Assembly: GCF_013372225.1 (NCBI RefSeq)
Contig: NZ_CP053832.1
Coordinates: 310,001 to 374,000, forward strand
Direction of reading: 5' to 3'
Length of the DNA stretch: 64,000 nucleotides
Source of the DNA: Campylobacter ureolyticus
GTDB taxonomy: Bacteria > Campylobacterota > Campylobacteria > Campylobacterales > Campylobacteraceae
The position numbers and the translations under genes were made by a program. The notes beneath the pieces are model-generated. The model saw only the letters and a list, made by a program, of their open reading frames with translations, was not told where the DNA came from and did no database searches. Shown piece after piece: positions 38,011 through 47,786 of this stretch. The stretch's first letter is position 1, and each line of letters begins with the position of its first letter.

Positions 38011-39348
38011 TTATCTTCTCCTAATTATAAAAAATAAAGCTAAAACTATAACTAAAATAACGCCTAAATAAAGTTTATTTATGAAAAAACCACCAGAACT
38101 ATTTGTAATATAGACAGTTATTTTTTTTCCATTATCTGTTTTTATAGTAAGTTTTGCATTTTTTGAGCCACTTAAATTTATATTTATTAAATTTGTATCA
38201 ACTGACTCAATAAGTGGCTTTTTCATGAACCTATATGTTGTTTTATAGCTTGTAAAAACATCATTGCAATCATTAGGCTCAAAAAATATACTATACCACT
38301 TATTTGCCTCAACGCCTATTTTATCGCCATCTTTTACAATAAAATATGGAAATTTGGGTGAGGATGTTTTAAAACTCCATTCTAAGTTTTTTTCTTTATT
38401 ATCTTGAATGTAAGAAAATAAAACTTTATAATCTTGATTAAACTTAAATACATCTTTTGAAAAAAATGCAAATTGAAATTCATTAAAAATAGAATTTGGA
38501 TCATTTTGTTTAGTTAAAATTTTACTATTTTTAAGCTCATTTTCGTTTTCAAAAACCTTAAAACTTTTCATTTTTACAGGTTTTCTAAACTCATTAAATT
38601 CGATACTTACAGGATTTGCAGTAATTTTACACTCAGGCATCGGATCAGGAGTCTCTCTGCTAAAAAATGCTTTTGTTTGGCTGGAGTTTGGAAAATAAAC
38701 ATATTCGTTTCTATTAATTCTATTTAAAGAGTTATATTTATCCCCAGAAATTGCAACATTTTCATTTTTGCAAACTTTTGTGTAAAATTTACCATATCCA
38801 TCATCAGATTTTGCCTTTTTACAAAAATCATTTAGTTTTGAATTTCCCATATTATAAACGAAATTTTGAGATTTTTCATCACCAAATTTGGCATATCCAA
38901 TCTCGTTTATTTTTGTATCCAAAAAGCCAAAACGGTGATAAATAGCACTCATTAATCCATCAATTGAGGCAACTTCATCTTCTGCGCCAACTGACAAATT
39001 TTCACTAATTTGCGTAAAATATCCTACACTAAAAGCTCTATCTTTTGGGGTTGCGCCTGTGAAATTTGGCAAATTTGAAACTTCATTATGCGAATCGACC
39101 TTGTTTGTAAAAGTATATTTTGCATGATTTTGTGCTGAGGTTGTTAAAATATCATTTTTTGAAAGTGTGCTTAGATTTGAGTTAAGCCTTAAAGAATTTA
39201 AGTAGCTTAATGCATTATTTGAAACAACTCCACCAGTTGGTTCCAGTGGAGTTTTAAGATCTTTTTTATCATCACATGCACTTAGTAAAAAAAGCAGCGA
39301 GAAAGCAATTAAAAGCTTATAAATTTGGTCCAGCTTTTGCAAACTCAA
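38011..39348 (-). CDS. CAP-domain (SCP/PR1-like) lipoprotein with C-terminal membrane helix
   Basis: A 445-residue protein with a signal and lipobox LLFLLSAC at about residue 25, then a CAP domain: [43 protein letters not shown] and the closing [21 protein letters not shown]. The second half is an Ig-like or all-beta region, followed by a final hydrophobic helix and RRR ([18 protein letters not shown]). A lipid anchor plus a C-terminal membrane anchor is unusual. CAP proteins bind sterols or peptides or act as proteases in other organisms; no role is known here. Start TTG 39348 overlaps pckA by 32 bases. Confidence 0.75.
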   Translation of the reverse strand: MSLQKLDQIYKLLIAFSLLFLLSACDDKKDLKTPLEPTGGVVSNNALSYLNSLRLNSNLSTLSKNDILTTSAQNHAKYTFTNKVDSHNEVSNLPNFTGATPKDRAFSVGYFTQISENLSVGAEDEVASIDGLMSAIYHRFGFLDTKINEIGYAKFGDEKSQNFVYNMGNSKLNDFCKKAKSDDGYGKFYTKVCKNENVAISGDKYNSLNRINRNEYVYFPNSSQTKAFFSRETPDPMPECKITANPVSIEFNEFRKPVKMKSFKVFENENELKNSKILTKQNDPNSIFNEFQFAFFSKDVFKFNQDYKVLFSYIQDNKEKNLEWSFKTSSPKFPYFIVKDGDKIGVEANKWYSIFFEPNDCNDVFTSYKTTYRFMKKPLIESVDTNLININLSGSKNAKLTIKTDNGKKITVYITNSSGGFFINKLYLGVILVIVLALFFIIRRR

Positions 39349-40894
39349 CGCCTTCTTTTACATCTTCATATCTTTTGAAATTTTCTATAAATCTTTTTGC
39401 TAAATTTAGTTTTAACTCGGCATATCTTTTTTTATCAGCCCAAGCGTTTATTGGGTTTAAAAGCTTTGTTTCAACGCCATTAAGCTCTTTTGGAATTAAG
39501 ATATTAAAAATATCAAAATTTTCAAATTCACATTTATTTATACTTCCATCTAAAATAGCATTTATGCAAGTTCTTGTAGCTTTTATGCTCATTCTTTTGC
39601 CAATGCCGTATTCACCACCACTCCAGCCAGTGTTTACAAGATATACATTAACTTCGTGCTTATCTATTTTTTCACCTAAAAGTCTTGCATAGACTGTTGG
39701 GTGAAGTGGTAAAAATGCCTCTCCAAAACAAGCGCTAAATGTTGCAACTGGCTCAGTTATGCCTCTTTCAGTTCCTGCAACTTTTGCAGTATATCCACTT
39801 AAGAAATAATACATTGCTTGCTCTTTGTTTAGCTTTGCAACAGGCGGTAAAACACCAAATGCATCTGCTGTTAAAAAGATGATATTTTTAGGGTGATTTC
39901 CTTGTGAATTTTCTTTTCTATTCTTAATGTGAGTTATTGGATAACTTACTCTTGTGTTTTCTGTTTTACTGCCATTGCTATAGTCAACTTTTCCATTTTC
40001 ATCAGCTACAACATTTTCTAAGAGTGCATTTTTTTTGATAGCTGCATAAATTTCAGGTTCACTTTTTGGATCTAAATTTATGCACTTTGCATAGCATCCA
40101 CCTTCAAAATTAAATACGCCATCATCGTCCCAGCCATGCTCATCATCGCCTATTAATTGTCTATTTGAATCAGTTGAGAGAGTGGTTTTTCCAGTTCCGC
40201 TAAGTCCAAAAAATAAAGCTGTATCACCATCTTTACCAATGTTTGCAGAACAATGCATTGAAAGTTTTCCTTCTAGTGGAAGCCAATAGTTCATCATTGA
40301 AAAAATTCCTTTTTTCATCTCCCCACCATACCATGTTCCGCCAATTACAGCAATATTTTCCTCAATATTAAAAATGACAAAAACCTCACTATTAAGACCA
40401 TCTTTTTTATACTCTTCATTCACGCATTTACAAGCGTTATACACTACAAATTCAGGATGAAATTCTTTTAGCTCCGCTTCGGTTGGACGGATAAACATAT
40501 TTTTTACAAAATGTGCTTGCCACGCAACTTGAGTTACAAATCTAACGCTTTTTCTGCTTGAAATACTTGCACCACAAAACGCATCTTGGATATAAATTTC
40601 TGAGTTTGAAAGTTGAGATTTTGCTTTTTTATAAAGTTTATCAAAAAGTTCTTTTGAAATAGGTTTATTGATATTTCCCCAAGCAATATACTTTTGCGAT
40701 GGGTCTTGCTTCACAAAATACTTATCTTTTGGGCTTCTTCCTGTAAAAATACCTGTATCAACCATAAAAGTCCCATTATCACTTACTCTACCTTCTTTGT
40801 TTTTAACTTCATGTTCGAAAAGTTTATCGTAGCTAAGATTGTGATATATCTCTTTTATGTTTGTAAGTCCTAGTTTGTCCAAGTCATTTACCAT
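39317..40894 (-). CDS. pckA: Phosphoenolpyruvate carboxykinase (ATP)
   Basis: PckA makes PEP from oxaloacetate with ATP, the entry to gluconeogenesis, important in Campylobacter that do not ferment sugars. The kinase loop [13 protein letters not shown], the metal site [25 protein letters not shown] and RSPKDKYFV with MVDTGIFTG at the N-terminus are complete. 525 residues, normal. A ribosome site AAAGGA lies upstream, and the gene begins a three-gene leftward run. Confidence 0.97.
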   Translation of the reverse strand: MVNDLDKLGLTNIKEIYHNLSYDKLFEHEVKNKEGRVSDNGTFMVDTGIFTGRSPKDKYFVKQDPSQKYIAWGNINKPISKELFDKLYKKAKSQLSNSEIYIQDAFCGASISSRKSVRFVTQVAWQAHFVKNMFIRPTEAELKEFHPEFVVYNACKCVNEEYKKDGLNSEVFVIFNIEENIAVIGGTWYGGEMKKGIFSMMNYWLPLEGKLSMHCSANIGKDGDTALFFGLSGTGKTTLSTDSNRQLIGDDEHGWDDDGVFNFEGGCYAKCINLDPKSEPEIYAAIKKNALLENVVADENGKVDYSNGSKTENTRVSYPITHIKNRKENSQGNHPKNIIFLTADAFGVLPPVAKLNKEQAMYYFLSGYTAKVAGTERGITEPVATFSACFGEAFLPLHPTVYARLLGEKIDKHEVNVYLVNTGWSGGEYGIGKRMSIKATRTCINAILDGSINKCEFENFDIFNILIPKELNGVETKLLNPINAWADKKRYAELKLNLAKRFIENFKRYEDVKEGVEFAKAGPNL

Positions 40895-41118
40895 TTTTAA
40901 ATCCTTTTTTAATAAATTTTTTATCTTATTTTTAAAACTTTTGTAAAATTATACCTAAAAATAGTCTTTATAAGGTAAAGCAATACTTTAATTTTATAAA
41001 ATTTTATAAATTTATATGTATTGCAAATAAAATTTAGGTAAATTAAATTTGACTTTTTACCGAAAATATTATAAAATGTGAACTGAAATTTTCAAAAATA
41101 TTTTTTAAGGAGTAATAA

Positions 41119-41814
41119 ATGAAAATATCTTCAATTTTTAAAAGTGTTGCAAAATCAATTGCTGTTTTAGCTTTAGTAGTTGGCGTAGGAGCTAATGCTT
41201 TAGAAGAAGGAAAAGACTACGTTTTACTTGAAAGGGTTATTCCAAACGCTGAAGGAACAGTTATAAAAGCATTTAGTTATGATTGTCCATTTTGCTATAA
41301 GTATGATAAAGCAGTTACAAAACCAGTTATGGAAAAAGTTTCTGATATGAAATTTGTACCTTATCATTTAGCTACAAAAGGAGTTTTTGGTAAATATGGT
41401 AGTGAGGTTTTAGCTGTTGCAATTGCAAAAGATAATGCTGATGGAGTAAACTTATTAGATGATAAATCAAAATTTAAAAAAGCAAAATTTGCACTTTATA
41501 AAGCTTATCACGATAAAAAAGAAAGATGGGGAGCTGATGCAAGCAACCAAGCAAATGTAGATGCGTTTTTAAATACTGCTCTAGCAGCAGCAGGTATAGA
41601 TAAGGCTGATTTTGAAGCTGCTTTAAACACTGACGAAGTTAAAAATATTTTAAATTCTTGGGGTATGGATAATAATGGAGATGCCTATATGATAGCAAAA
41701 GTTCAGGGTGTTCCTGCATTTGTTGTGGATGGAAAATATCTTATTAAAACAAGCGCTATTAAAGGTATAGATCAAATGGCTGATATGATCAAAGAACTTC
41801 ATAGTATGAAATAG
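41119..41814 (+). CDS. dsbL: Thiol:disulfide oxidase DsbL (DsbA family)
   Basis: A periplasmic thioredoxin-fold oxidase of 231 residues. Signal peptide (IAVLALVVGVGANA), catalytic Cys56-Pro-Phe-Cys59 in FSYDCPFCYKYDKAV, and cis-proline loop VQGVPAFVV. The context YKYDKAV and YHDKKERW is the pattern of DsbL rather than of general DsbA. DsbL is the strong oxidant that serves arylsulfate sulfotransferase in other bacteria. It is followed 31 bases later by its membrane partner DsbI. AAGGAG at 41107-41112 gives a good ribosome site. Confidence 0.88.
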   Translation: MKISSIFKSVAKSIAVLALVVGVGANALEEGKDYVLLERVIPNAEGTVIKAFSYDCPFCYKYDKAVTKPVMEKVSDMKFVPYHLATKGVFGKYGSEVLAVAIAKDNADGVNLLDDKSKFKKAKFALYKAYHDKKERWGADASNQANVDAFLNTALAAAGIDKADFEAALNTDEVKNILNSWGMDNNGDAYMIAKVQGVPAFVVDGKYLIKTSAIKGIDQMADMIKELHSMK

Positions 41815-41845
41815 TAAATAAAATTTAACTTTAAGGATAAAATTA

Positions 41846-42511
41846 ATGGGTTTATGGAAAAATTTTAAAAGTTCGCCAATAAATACAGTAGCAAGATGGC
41901 AAGACCAAAGATTTTTATGGCTAGTTATGTTTGTGGCTATGCTTGGTATGGTTTTATTAGCTCATAGTTTTTTTCAAAACTATTTACATATGGCACCTTG
42001 CGAACAATGTGTTTATATAAGATTTTCAATGCTTGTAATGGCGCTTGGTGGATTAATAGCTGCTATAAATCCAAAAAATGTAATTAATAAGTTAATAGGT
42101 TATATTTTTGGATTTTACGGTGCAATTATTGGCATTGGATATAGCGTTAAGCTTCGTGCTATTCATAAAGCTGTTCATTCAGATGATCCATTTGCTATGA
42201 TGGGTATGCAAGGATGTTCGACAGATCCTAGCTTTCCTTTTGGGCTTCCGCTAGCAAAATGGGCACCTGATTGGTTTCAGCCAACTGGAGATTGTGGATA
42301 TGATGCGCCAATTATTCCAGATGGTGTTACATTAAACTCAATTCAGGAATTTTTTACAAATCTTTACAGTGAGGGTTGGTATCTTATTCCATCTATGAAA
42401 TTTGCTGATATGGCAACTTGTACATTATTGGCTTATATTGTTGCATTTGCACTTTTAGCTGTAATGTTTATTTGTTGGATAATAAATTTATTAAAAGCTA
42501 AAAAGGCATAA
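41846..42511 (+). CDS. dsbI: Disulfide bond formation protein DsbI (DsbB family)
   Basis: A quinone-linked reoxidant of DsbL, 221 residues with four membrane helices. The redox pairs are Cys52-x-x-Cys55 (APCEQCVYIRF) and the loop cysteines of MQGCSTDPSFPF and PTGDCGYDAPI. The long loop with KWAPDWFQPTGDCG and the final EGWYLIPSMKF distinguish DsbI from ordinary DsbB. In E. coli the pair stands next to assT; no assT is found here. Confidence 0.88.
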   Translation: MGLWKNFKSSPINTVARWQDQRFLWLVMFVAMLGMVLLAHSFFQNYLHMAPCEQCVYIRFSMLVMALGGLIAAINPKNVINKLIGYIFGFYGAIIGIGYSVKLRAIHKAVHSDDPFAMMGMQGCSTDPSFPFGLPLAKWAPDWFQPTGDCGYDAPIIPDGVTLNSIQEFFTNLYSEGWYLIPSMKFADMATCTLLAYIVAFALLAVMFICWIINLLKAKKA

Positions 42512-42517
42512 AATTAA

Positions 42518-42560
42518 GCGAGTGCATATAGTTAGTTGCACTCGCAAATTCTCAATTTTT
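42518..42560 (+). terminator. Terminator-like hairpin after dsbI
   Basis: GCGAGTGCA (42518-42526) and TGCACTCGC (42537-42545) form a perfect nine-pair stem with a ten-base loop. The T-run (42556-42560) is ten bases downstream, so termination may be partial. Confidence 0.6.
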
Positions 42561-42585
42561 AATCAATTTAAAAGCTTATTTTTTA

Positions 42586-42591
42586 TATAAT
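42586..42591 (+). promoter_or_regulatory. atpE -10 element
   Basis: TATAAT within AT-rich DNA, 78 bases before the atpE start; the leader contains the AAGG ribosome site at 42657-42660. Confidence 0.5.
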
Positions 42592-42668
42592 TATGTGTTT
42601 AAAGTTTTCTAAGTAGGGGAAATGATCCGAAAAGACTTTAAATAAAATAAATTTTTAAGGATTATCAT

Positions 42669-43013
42669 ATGAAAAAACTATTTTTTCTTATGTTTGCATT
42701 AGTTGGCTTTGCTTTTGGAGCTGACAATGAGCTGCTTGGCTCATATACAACTATAACTGCTTGCTCAGTTATTGGTGGTTCTATTGTTTTAGGAATTGCT
42801 GCATTAGGTGGTGCTTTAGGTATGGGAAATGCTGCTTCTGCAACTATTTCAGGAATAGCAAGAAACCCAAGCGTTTCTAACAAGCTTTCAACTACAATGT
42901 ATATTTCTTTGGCTATGATTGAAGCTCAAGTTATTTATGCACTTGTAATTTGCTTTATTTTGCTTTTTGCAAACCCATTTGTTACAGACGCACTAAAAGC
43001 TGTAGCTAACTAA
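42669..43013 (+). CDS. atpE: ATP synthase F0 subunit c
   Basis: The rotor-ring subunit of ATP synthase, 114 residues. It has two membrane helices with the glycine-rich IGGSIVLGIAALGGALGMG and the proton-carrying Glu85 in LAMIEAQVIYALV, joined by the polar loop GIARNPSV. The first 17 residues look like a signal peptide, as is common for Campylobacterota c subunits. The gene stands alone, apart from other atp genes, also as in Campylobacter. Confidence 0.95.
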   Translation: MKKLFFLMFALVGFAFGADNELLGSYTTITACSVIGGSIVLGIAALGGALGMGNAASATISGIARNPSVSNKLSTTMYISLAMIEAQVIYALVICFILLFANPFVTDALKAVAN

Positions 43014-43019
43014 TTTTTT

Positions 43020-43049
43020 ACCCTGATTTTTCAGGGTAACTCCTTTTTA
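43020..43049 (+). terminator. Terminator between atpE and tRNA-Leu
   Basis: ACCCTGA (43020-43026), TTTT, TCAGGGT (43031-43037): a perfect seven-pair stem, then a T-run at 43044-43048 seven bases away. Confidence 0.7.
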
Positions 43050-43050
43050 T

Positions 43051-43136
43051 GCGATCATGGTGGAACTGGTAGACACGCTATCTTGAGGGGGTAGTGAGCC
43101 ACGCTCATGCGAGTTCAAGTCTCGCTGATCGCACCA
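43051..43136 (+). tRNA. tRNA-Leu (anticodon GAG)
   Basis: Acceptor arms GCGATCA (43051-43057) and TGATCGC (43126-43132) pair fully. The anticodon stem CTATC/GGTAG encloses loop TTGAGGG, giving anticodon GAG. The T arm is GCGAG-TTCAAGT-CTCGC, and a long variable arm marks a class II tRNA. CCA is encoded. The 3' end is the integration site of the prophage that follows. Confidence 0.95.
43113..43136 (+). repeat. Prophage attachment site attL (tRNA-Leu 3' end)
   Basis: From here through the integrase the sequence recurs at 52574. The first 24 bases are the 3' end of the tRNA, identical in both places; left of 43113 the two copies differ. This is the expected product of tyrosine-recombinase insertion in a tRNA. 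Confidence 0.85.
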
Positions 43137-43160
43137 TTAAAGAAAAAATTAAGAATACTT

Positions 43161-44045
43161 CTAATAAATGCTTACATCTCTTTTAAAATTATCGTTTTGA
43201 TTAGCAAGAAATTTTACATATCTGTTAAAAACCATTTCAGTGGTATTATGTCCTAGTATATGGGCAAGTTCGTGCGGAGTTAATATCCTTTTTTTTAAAA
43301 TATTTGTTGCAAATGTGTGCCTAGTAGTGTATAAATTTCTAAATTCTAAGTTTAGTTTTTTTAGTATTGGTTGCCAGTAATATTTTATTAATGCTCTTGA
43401 TCCAGTGTAGGGTTTATCATATTGAGTTTTAAAAATATAATCTTTACTTTTGTTATAAATTTTATAATTTTCTAAAATTTTGTAAAGATCATCAAATATA
43501 GGAACACTCCTTATACTTCCTGTTGTTTTTGGGCTATGTTCTCCAAATTGACCCCTTGTAGATTTTATGTAAATTAATCTTTTTTCATAATCAATTAGAT
43601 TAAATTTCAATGCTAAGATCTCGCCAGTTCTCATTCCTGTATAAAAAGCAATACACAAATAAAGATAAAATCTTTCATCTTTTTTCTTAGCTAATTTTAA
43701 AATTGATTTAACTTCTAAATCACTAAAAGGCTTTATTATTGGCTTAGCTGGGGGTTTAGGTTTAATATAGTGAGTTGGATTTTTAGATATTACTTCATCA
43801 AATTTAGCAAGATCAAAGATCTGATTTAAAACACTTTTATAGTCTTTTATTGTCTTATAAGTTAAAGTTTGGCTAAGAGTTGAAAGATATAGTTTTACTT
43901 CACTTACTTTTATGTTTTCAATTTCTCTATTTTTAAAAACTGCATTTATCTTTTTTGTGATATTTTTATATTTATACCGCGTTGCTGGTTTCCAGCTTGG
44001 ATATCCAATTTTTAAAAACAAATTTGAATAATGATGAAATTTCAT
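43161..44045 (-). CDS. Tyrosine recombinase (integrase) of the inovirus
   Basis: The site-specific recombinase, 294 residues, next to attL with its 3' end toward the tRNA. Catalytic residues are visible: Arg in YTGMRTGEILAL, HxxR in TTRHTFATN, the LGH of ELAHILGHNTTEMV and the nucleophile Tyr of FNRYVKF. The N-terminal SAM-like domain is present. A diverged, truncated copy lies at 52622. Confidence 0.92.
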   Translation of the reverse strand: MKFHHYSNLFLKIGYPSWKPATRYKYKNITKKINAVFKNREIENIKVSEVKLYLSTLSQTLTYKTIKDYKSVLNQIFDLAKFDEVISKNPTHYIKPKPPAKPIIKPFSDLEVKSILKLAKKKDERFYLYLCIAFYTGMRTGEILALKFNLIDYEKRLIYIKSTRGQFGEHSPKTTGSIRSVPIFDDLYKILENYKIYNKSKDYIFKTQYDKPYTGSRALIKYYWQPILKKLNLEFRNLYTTRHTFATNILKKRILTPHELAHILGHNTTEMVFNRYVKFLANQNDNFKRDVSIY

Positions 44046-44047
44046 AT

Positions 44048-45478
44048 TTAAAAATCCAAAAACATTTTTTCTTTATCAATAAATTTATTATAAAGTTCAT
44101 CGCTATCACCGATATAATGATAAGTTGTTTCGCCTGTAAAATTATTTAGATCACGATCCAGCATTTCATTTTCTAAAATAGCTAATTTTACGGGATTGTT
44201 AAACTCATCATTGTAAAAGTTTGTAAGATATAAATACTCTTGCACTATTTCAAAATCACTCATAGTATAGTAATTTTTTTCTTTTACATTATCATATCTA
44301 TAAAAGTGCTGAAGCTCTTTTTTACTCATTGCCATATTTCTACTAACTGATTTATTGTATTGTCTTAAATCTTTTGCTTTTGCAGTTGGTTTTTGTAGTT
44401 TTGCTTGAAGTCCATTAATGCCTATTTCTTTATCAGGTAAAACAAGCTTAACGCTTTGATTACGCTTATAAGCTACGTAATGTATAGTTTCATAAAAACC
44501 ATTAATAGATACTATAATAGCGTCTATTGTAAAGTCAGTTGAGAGCATTTTTTCACCACTAGCCATTTTAAAAGGATCAGCAATTAAATCACAACTTATA
44601 TAACCATTGTTATATAAATTTGTCATTTCTTCTAGATCTTGTAAAAAATCTCTTCCTTTGATTTTTCTATAAAAGTGCATGGGTAAAAGCGTTCTACTAG
44701 TTGAAAAACGCCTTATTTTATTGTAGATATACCAATAAGCTATATCGCTTAACTCTCCATTTTTTCCGTTTATAAAGGTTTTTAAAACATATTTTAAAAG
44801 ATAGGCTACAACTCCGCCGATATTTCCTTTAAATTCTGTTTTTATATCTGTTTTTGTTTTAAAATATCTTTTGGCTAGTTTTACAAATCTTTCTTTATAT
44901 TTACTTGGTATAAATAAAACAATATGAGCGTGACAACTACCATCTAAAAAAGGCTCATAAGTTCTTAAAAAAATCATTCTTTCTTTAAATTCTTTTTTAA
45001 TATCTTTAAAAATACCGTGATTTAAAAATCTACGCCAAACATCTGTTAAATACTCCCTACTTTTTTGTATATAGTATTTATCGCCGTTAAATTTAGGATT
45101 ATCAACAAGCTTATAAGTGTCTTTAGATTTTAGTTTTACTTGCTTTAAAGGTTTCAAATAGCTAGGCGGTGTAAGAGTGATAAAAATAGGTGTATCAAAG
45201 CCTTTATTTTTAGCAATTTTACGCATTGTATTAATACGGTTATATAATTCTGCGTGATATTTTTGTGGTTGAATATTTGCAGCCATAGAACAATCAAATA
45301 AGGTAACTTCATTTACTCCATCAATTTCAATGTAAGAGTTTTTTAAATAATTGATATTTTTTTCAAGCTGGTTTTTAACAATAGATCTTATTTTAGGTGT
45401 AACACCGTAAGCAAAATTTAACTTTTCAAAATGAGAATTAAAAAGGTAAAATTTGCTATCTTTTTTATAAACATTCAT
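44048..45478 (-). CDS. Rolling-circle replication initiator (pII-like, HUH)
   Basis: The 476-residue protein has FITLTPPSYLKPLK (motif I region), the metal-binding SCHAHIVLFIP (HUH motif) and VVAYLLKYVLKTF with catalytic-tyrosine candidates. It would nick the double-stranded phage DNA at the origin and start rolling-circle synthesis. It follows the secretin gene by 1 base. The very long C-terminal part (beyond residue 300) has no motif I recognise. Confidence 0.82.
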   Translation of the reverse strand: MNVYKKDSKFYLFNSHFEKLNFAYGVTPKIRSIVKNQLEKNINYLKNSYIEIDGVNEVTLFDCSMAANIQPQKYHAELYNRINTMRKIAKNKGFDTPIFITLTPPSYLKPLKQVKLKSKDTYKLVDNPKFNGDKYYIQKSREYLTDVWRRFLNHGIFKDIKKEFKERMIFLRTYEPFLDGSCHAHIVLFIPSKYKERFVKLAKRYFKTKTDIKTEFKGNIGGVVAYLLKYVLKTFINGKNGELSDIAYWYIYNKIRRFSTSRTLLPMHFYRKIKGRDFLQDLEEMTNLYNNGYISCDLIADPFKMASGEKMLSTDFTIDAIIVSINGFYETIHYVAYKRNQSVKLVLPDKEIGINGLQAKLQKPTAKAKDLRQYNKSVSRNMAMSKKELQHFYRYDNVKEKNYYTMSDFEIVQEYLYLTNFYNDEFNNPVKLAILENEMLDRDLNNFTGETTYHYIGDSDELYNKFIDKEKMFLDF

Positions 45479-45479
45479 T

Positions 45480-46709
45480 TTAAATCGCCTCTATTGTGAT
45501 CGTTAAAACATTAGATGATTTTTTTGTAAATTCATAACTGAAAAGATATTTTAAAAGCCAAATATCTTTTAAAATAGGTATTCCACTTCTGTATTTAAAA
45601 TCGTTTTCTTGATTGATACCTGATAAAACTAATACATCACCTTTATTAAGAGTATAATTACTTCTTAATTCTTTTTTCTTTGTAACTGGAGTTAAAGAAT
45701 TTTGATCTAATAAACTATCAAATACCAAATGCAGATCAAAATCTATATAATCATCAAAAATAACTGGTTTTATAGTAAGCTTTAAGCCTACATCTCTATA
45801 CTCGTAAGAGTTTTGTGAGCTAGTGCCTGATTGTGTGTATTTTGAATTTGTAATCAAATATGGAATATTTTCAACAACACTAAAATAAACACTTGTATTA
45901 CTTTTAGCAGTTAAAAATGGCGAACTTTTTATTTTACTTATGTTATTAGTATCTAAGAAATTTAACACTCCATAGAATTTATCTTTTTTAGATCGTATAA
46001 CATTAGTAGTTAAATTATAAGGAGCAGATATTAAATTTGCAAAAAATGAAAGATCGTTTCTATCAATAACTTTTAATAAACTATTTAATTCAGTGCCTAA
46101 ATTTCTAGCATTGTTAAGATCTGTTTCAAGTATTGTTATTTTAAAAGTGATCTGATCTAATTTTTTCTCATCAAGGCTATTTATTGCCTCTAAAATCTGT
46201 GAATAAATTTCATCATTTGCTAAAAATGATACTGCGTTATCTTTTGCAATATAAGTGCAATTCTTATCTAAATTTAATAAAATATCTGAAATCTCTAAGT
46301 AAGAGTTATTTTTTAATTTTACATACCTTAGTTTATCTTTTGTGATATCATCTTCAACATAACTCTTAAAACCTACAGAGTTACCACCTTTTAAATAATC
46401 TTCAAAGTCGATATACTCTTTTTCTTGCTTTGACCTATAAGGATCATAAACAAAATAAAAACCTTTCTTAGATGTTAAAAGTTTTAAGCCTTTTAATTCA
46501 AGCATTTTTTTAAATACTTCAAGGCTTGGAAGTGGTTCATTATCTTTAGTATAAAAATAAAAGCTATTTAATTCAATATCGCCACTAATTAAAATTTGGG
46601 CGTTGTTATGAACTGCTACAGCATCAGCAAAATTATAAAGGTTAATTTCGTGTTGTCTGCTAAAGCTTAAAGTTGTTAAAAGTAGAATTGTTAAAACTAT
46701 CTTTTTCAT
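45480..46709 (-). CDS. Phage secretin (pIV-like)
   Basis: Outer-membrane channel through which the filament leaves. Signal peptide (IVLTILLLTTLSFS), an N-terminal N0/N1-type domain (YNFADAVAVHNN, LEVFKKMLELKGLKLL) and the C-terminal secretin core (FKITILETDLNNARNLGTE, SPFLTAKSNTSVYFSVVENIPYL, DVGLKLTIKPVI, KGDVLVLSGINQEND, GIPILKDIWLLKYLFS). 409 residues. It overlaps the Zot gene by 50 bases. The ribosome site GGAGTATCC is the same as in front of the pV-like gene. Confidence 0.88.
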   Translation of the reverse strand: MKKIVLTILLLTTLSFSRQHEINLYNFADAVAVHNNAQILISGDIELNSFYFYTKDNEPLPSLEVFKKMLELKGLKLLTSKKGFYFVYDPYRSKQEKEYIDFEDYLKGGNSVGFKSYVEDDITKDKLRYVKLKNNSYLEISDILLNLDKNCTYIAKDNAVSFLANDEIYSQILEAINSLDEKKLDQITFKITILETDLNNARNLGTELNSLLKVIDRNDLSFFANLISAPYNLTTNVIRSKKDKFYGVLNFLDTNNISKIKSSPFLTAKSNTSVYFSVVENIPYLITNSKYTQSGTSSQNSYEYRDVGLKLTIKPVIFDDYIDFDLHLVFDSLLDQNSLTPVTKKKELRSNYTLNKGDVLVLSGINQENDFKYRSGIPILKDIWLLKYLFSYEFTKKSSNVLTITIEAI

Positions 46710-47784
46710 TTTCGGATACTCCTTTTTTTGTTTTTAAAAAATCAAATACAGGATCTTTAAAAACATAAACATAAATTTGCATATTTTTAAAACTTGATAT
46801 TTCTTTAGCGTAAACAGGATCTGAACTTAAAACGATATTTGAAACTATGTCATGAGGGTAAAATTCTTTTTCATCTTTTAAGTTGCAATATCCTTTTAAG
46901 CAGTAAAAAACATATACAAAGTTATATTTACTTTCGAAATTTAAATCTTGATTTTTTTCAACTGGTTTTAAAAAATCATTTGTAGATAAATCAGTTTGTT
47001 GATCTGATATAGCAGGTTCATTTTTAGGAACATCTTTTAAAAGAACTTTGTTTATAAAAAACTTAAAACCGATAAAAAGTAAAATAAAAATCATAATGCC
47101 AATAACTATAAGTTGTCTGATAAAGCTTTTAGTAGAAGTTTTATCGCCTGAATGATAAAGAGCAAATACTTCAGGCAGTATTGGTATATGAATACCCTTG
47201 CGATTAACTAAATCTTTATCATAAAGCTTATAACTTGAAAATTGTTGGTATCTAAATTTGTTTTTAAATAGCCTTAGTTGGGCGGGAATTGCTTTATAAA
47301 AATATTCTGCTATTGATTTATAACCTGTTGCTATAAGGCTGAAATCTTGAGTTATTAAAATGATATCTTGGTATAAATGCCTGTGATAAGTTAGCCACCA
47401 TTTTAAAACTTCATCTTCTTTATCATTTAAAAAGTTATGTGCTTCATCTAAAACGATTAAAACCTGATAAAGGTCTAATTCTTTAGCTTTTTCAATAAGA
47501 AGTGTGTCATCTTTACCATCAACACTTTTATAAACTTGATATAAAATGTTTAATTTGAAATTAAAATCTATATTGTCAAATGGAATAAAGTTATCTTTTA
47601 ACTCAAATTTAAACTGGTTTATATTTGTGTATAAAAACAGATATTTACTTTTTTTAGGTGCTTGTTTTTTAAAATTTAAAAAACCTTTTTTCTTTGGTTC
47701 TTCTAAAAATTCTTTATAGATTTGATAAACTGCAAAGTAGCTTTTACCACTTCCTGGAATGCCTGTTATATATGAAATAGCCAT
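46660..47784 (-). CDS. zot: Zot-like morphogenesis ATPase (pI)
   Basis: Assembly ATPase of the filament, homologous to Zot. Walker A GIPGSGKS at residues 8-15, Walker B LIVLDEAHNFL near 115-125, the WLTYHRHLYQDIILITQ segment, and one membrane helix near 232-248 (VIGIMIFILLFIGFKFF), after which about 120 residues lie in the periplasm. 374 residues, typical. In Campylobacter concisus a related Zot has been linked to epithelial damage; whether this one has any toxic effect cannot be read from the sequence. Confidence 0.9.
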   Translation of the reverse strand: MAISYITGIPGSGKSYFAVYQIYKEFLEEPKKKGFLNFKKQAPKKSKYLFLYTNINQFKFELKDNFIPFDNIDFNFKLNILYQVYKSVDGKDDTLLIEKAKELDLYQVLIVLDEAHNFLNDKEDEVLKWWLTYHRHLYQDIILITQDFSLIATGYKSIAEYFYKAIPAQLRLFKNKFRYQQFSSYKLYDKDLVNRKGIHIPILPEVFALYHSGDKTSTKSFIRQLIVIGIMIFILLFIGFKFFINKVLLKDVPKNEPAISDQQTDLSTNDFLKPVEKNQDLNFESKYNFVYVFYCLKGYCNLKDEKEFYPHDIVSNIVLSSDPVYAKEISSFKNMQIYVYVFKDPVFDFLKTKKGVSENEKDSFNNSTFNNFKL

Positions 47785-47786
47785 TT

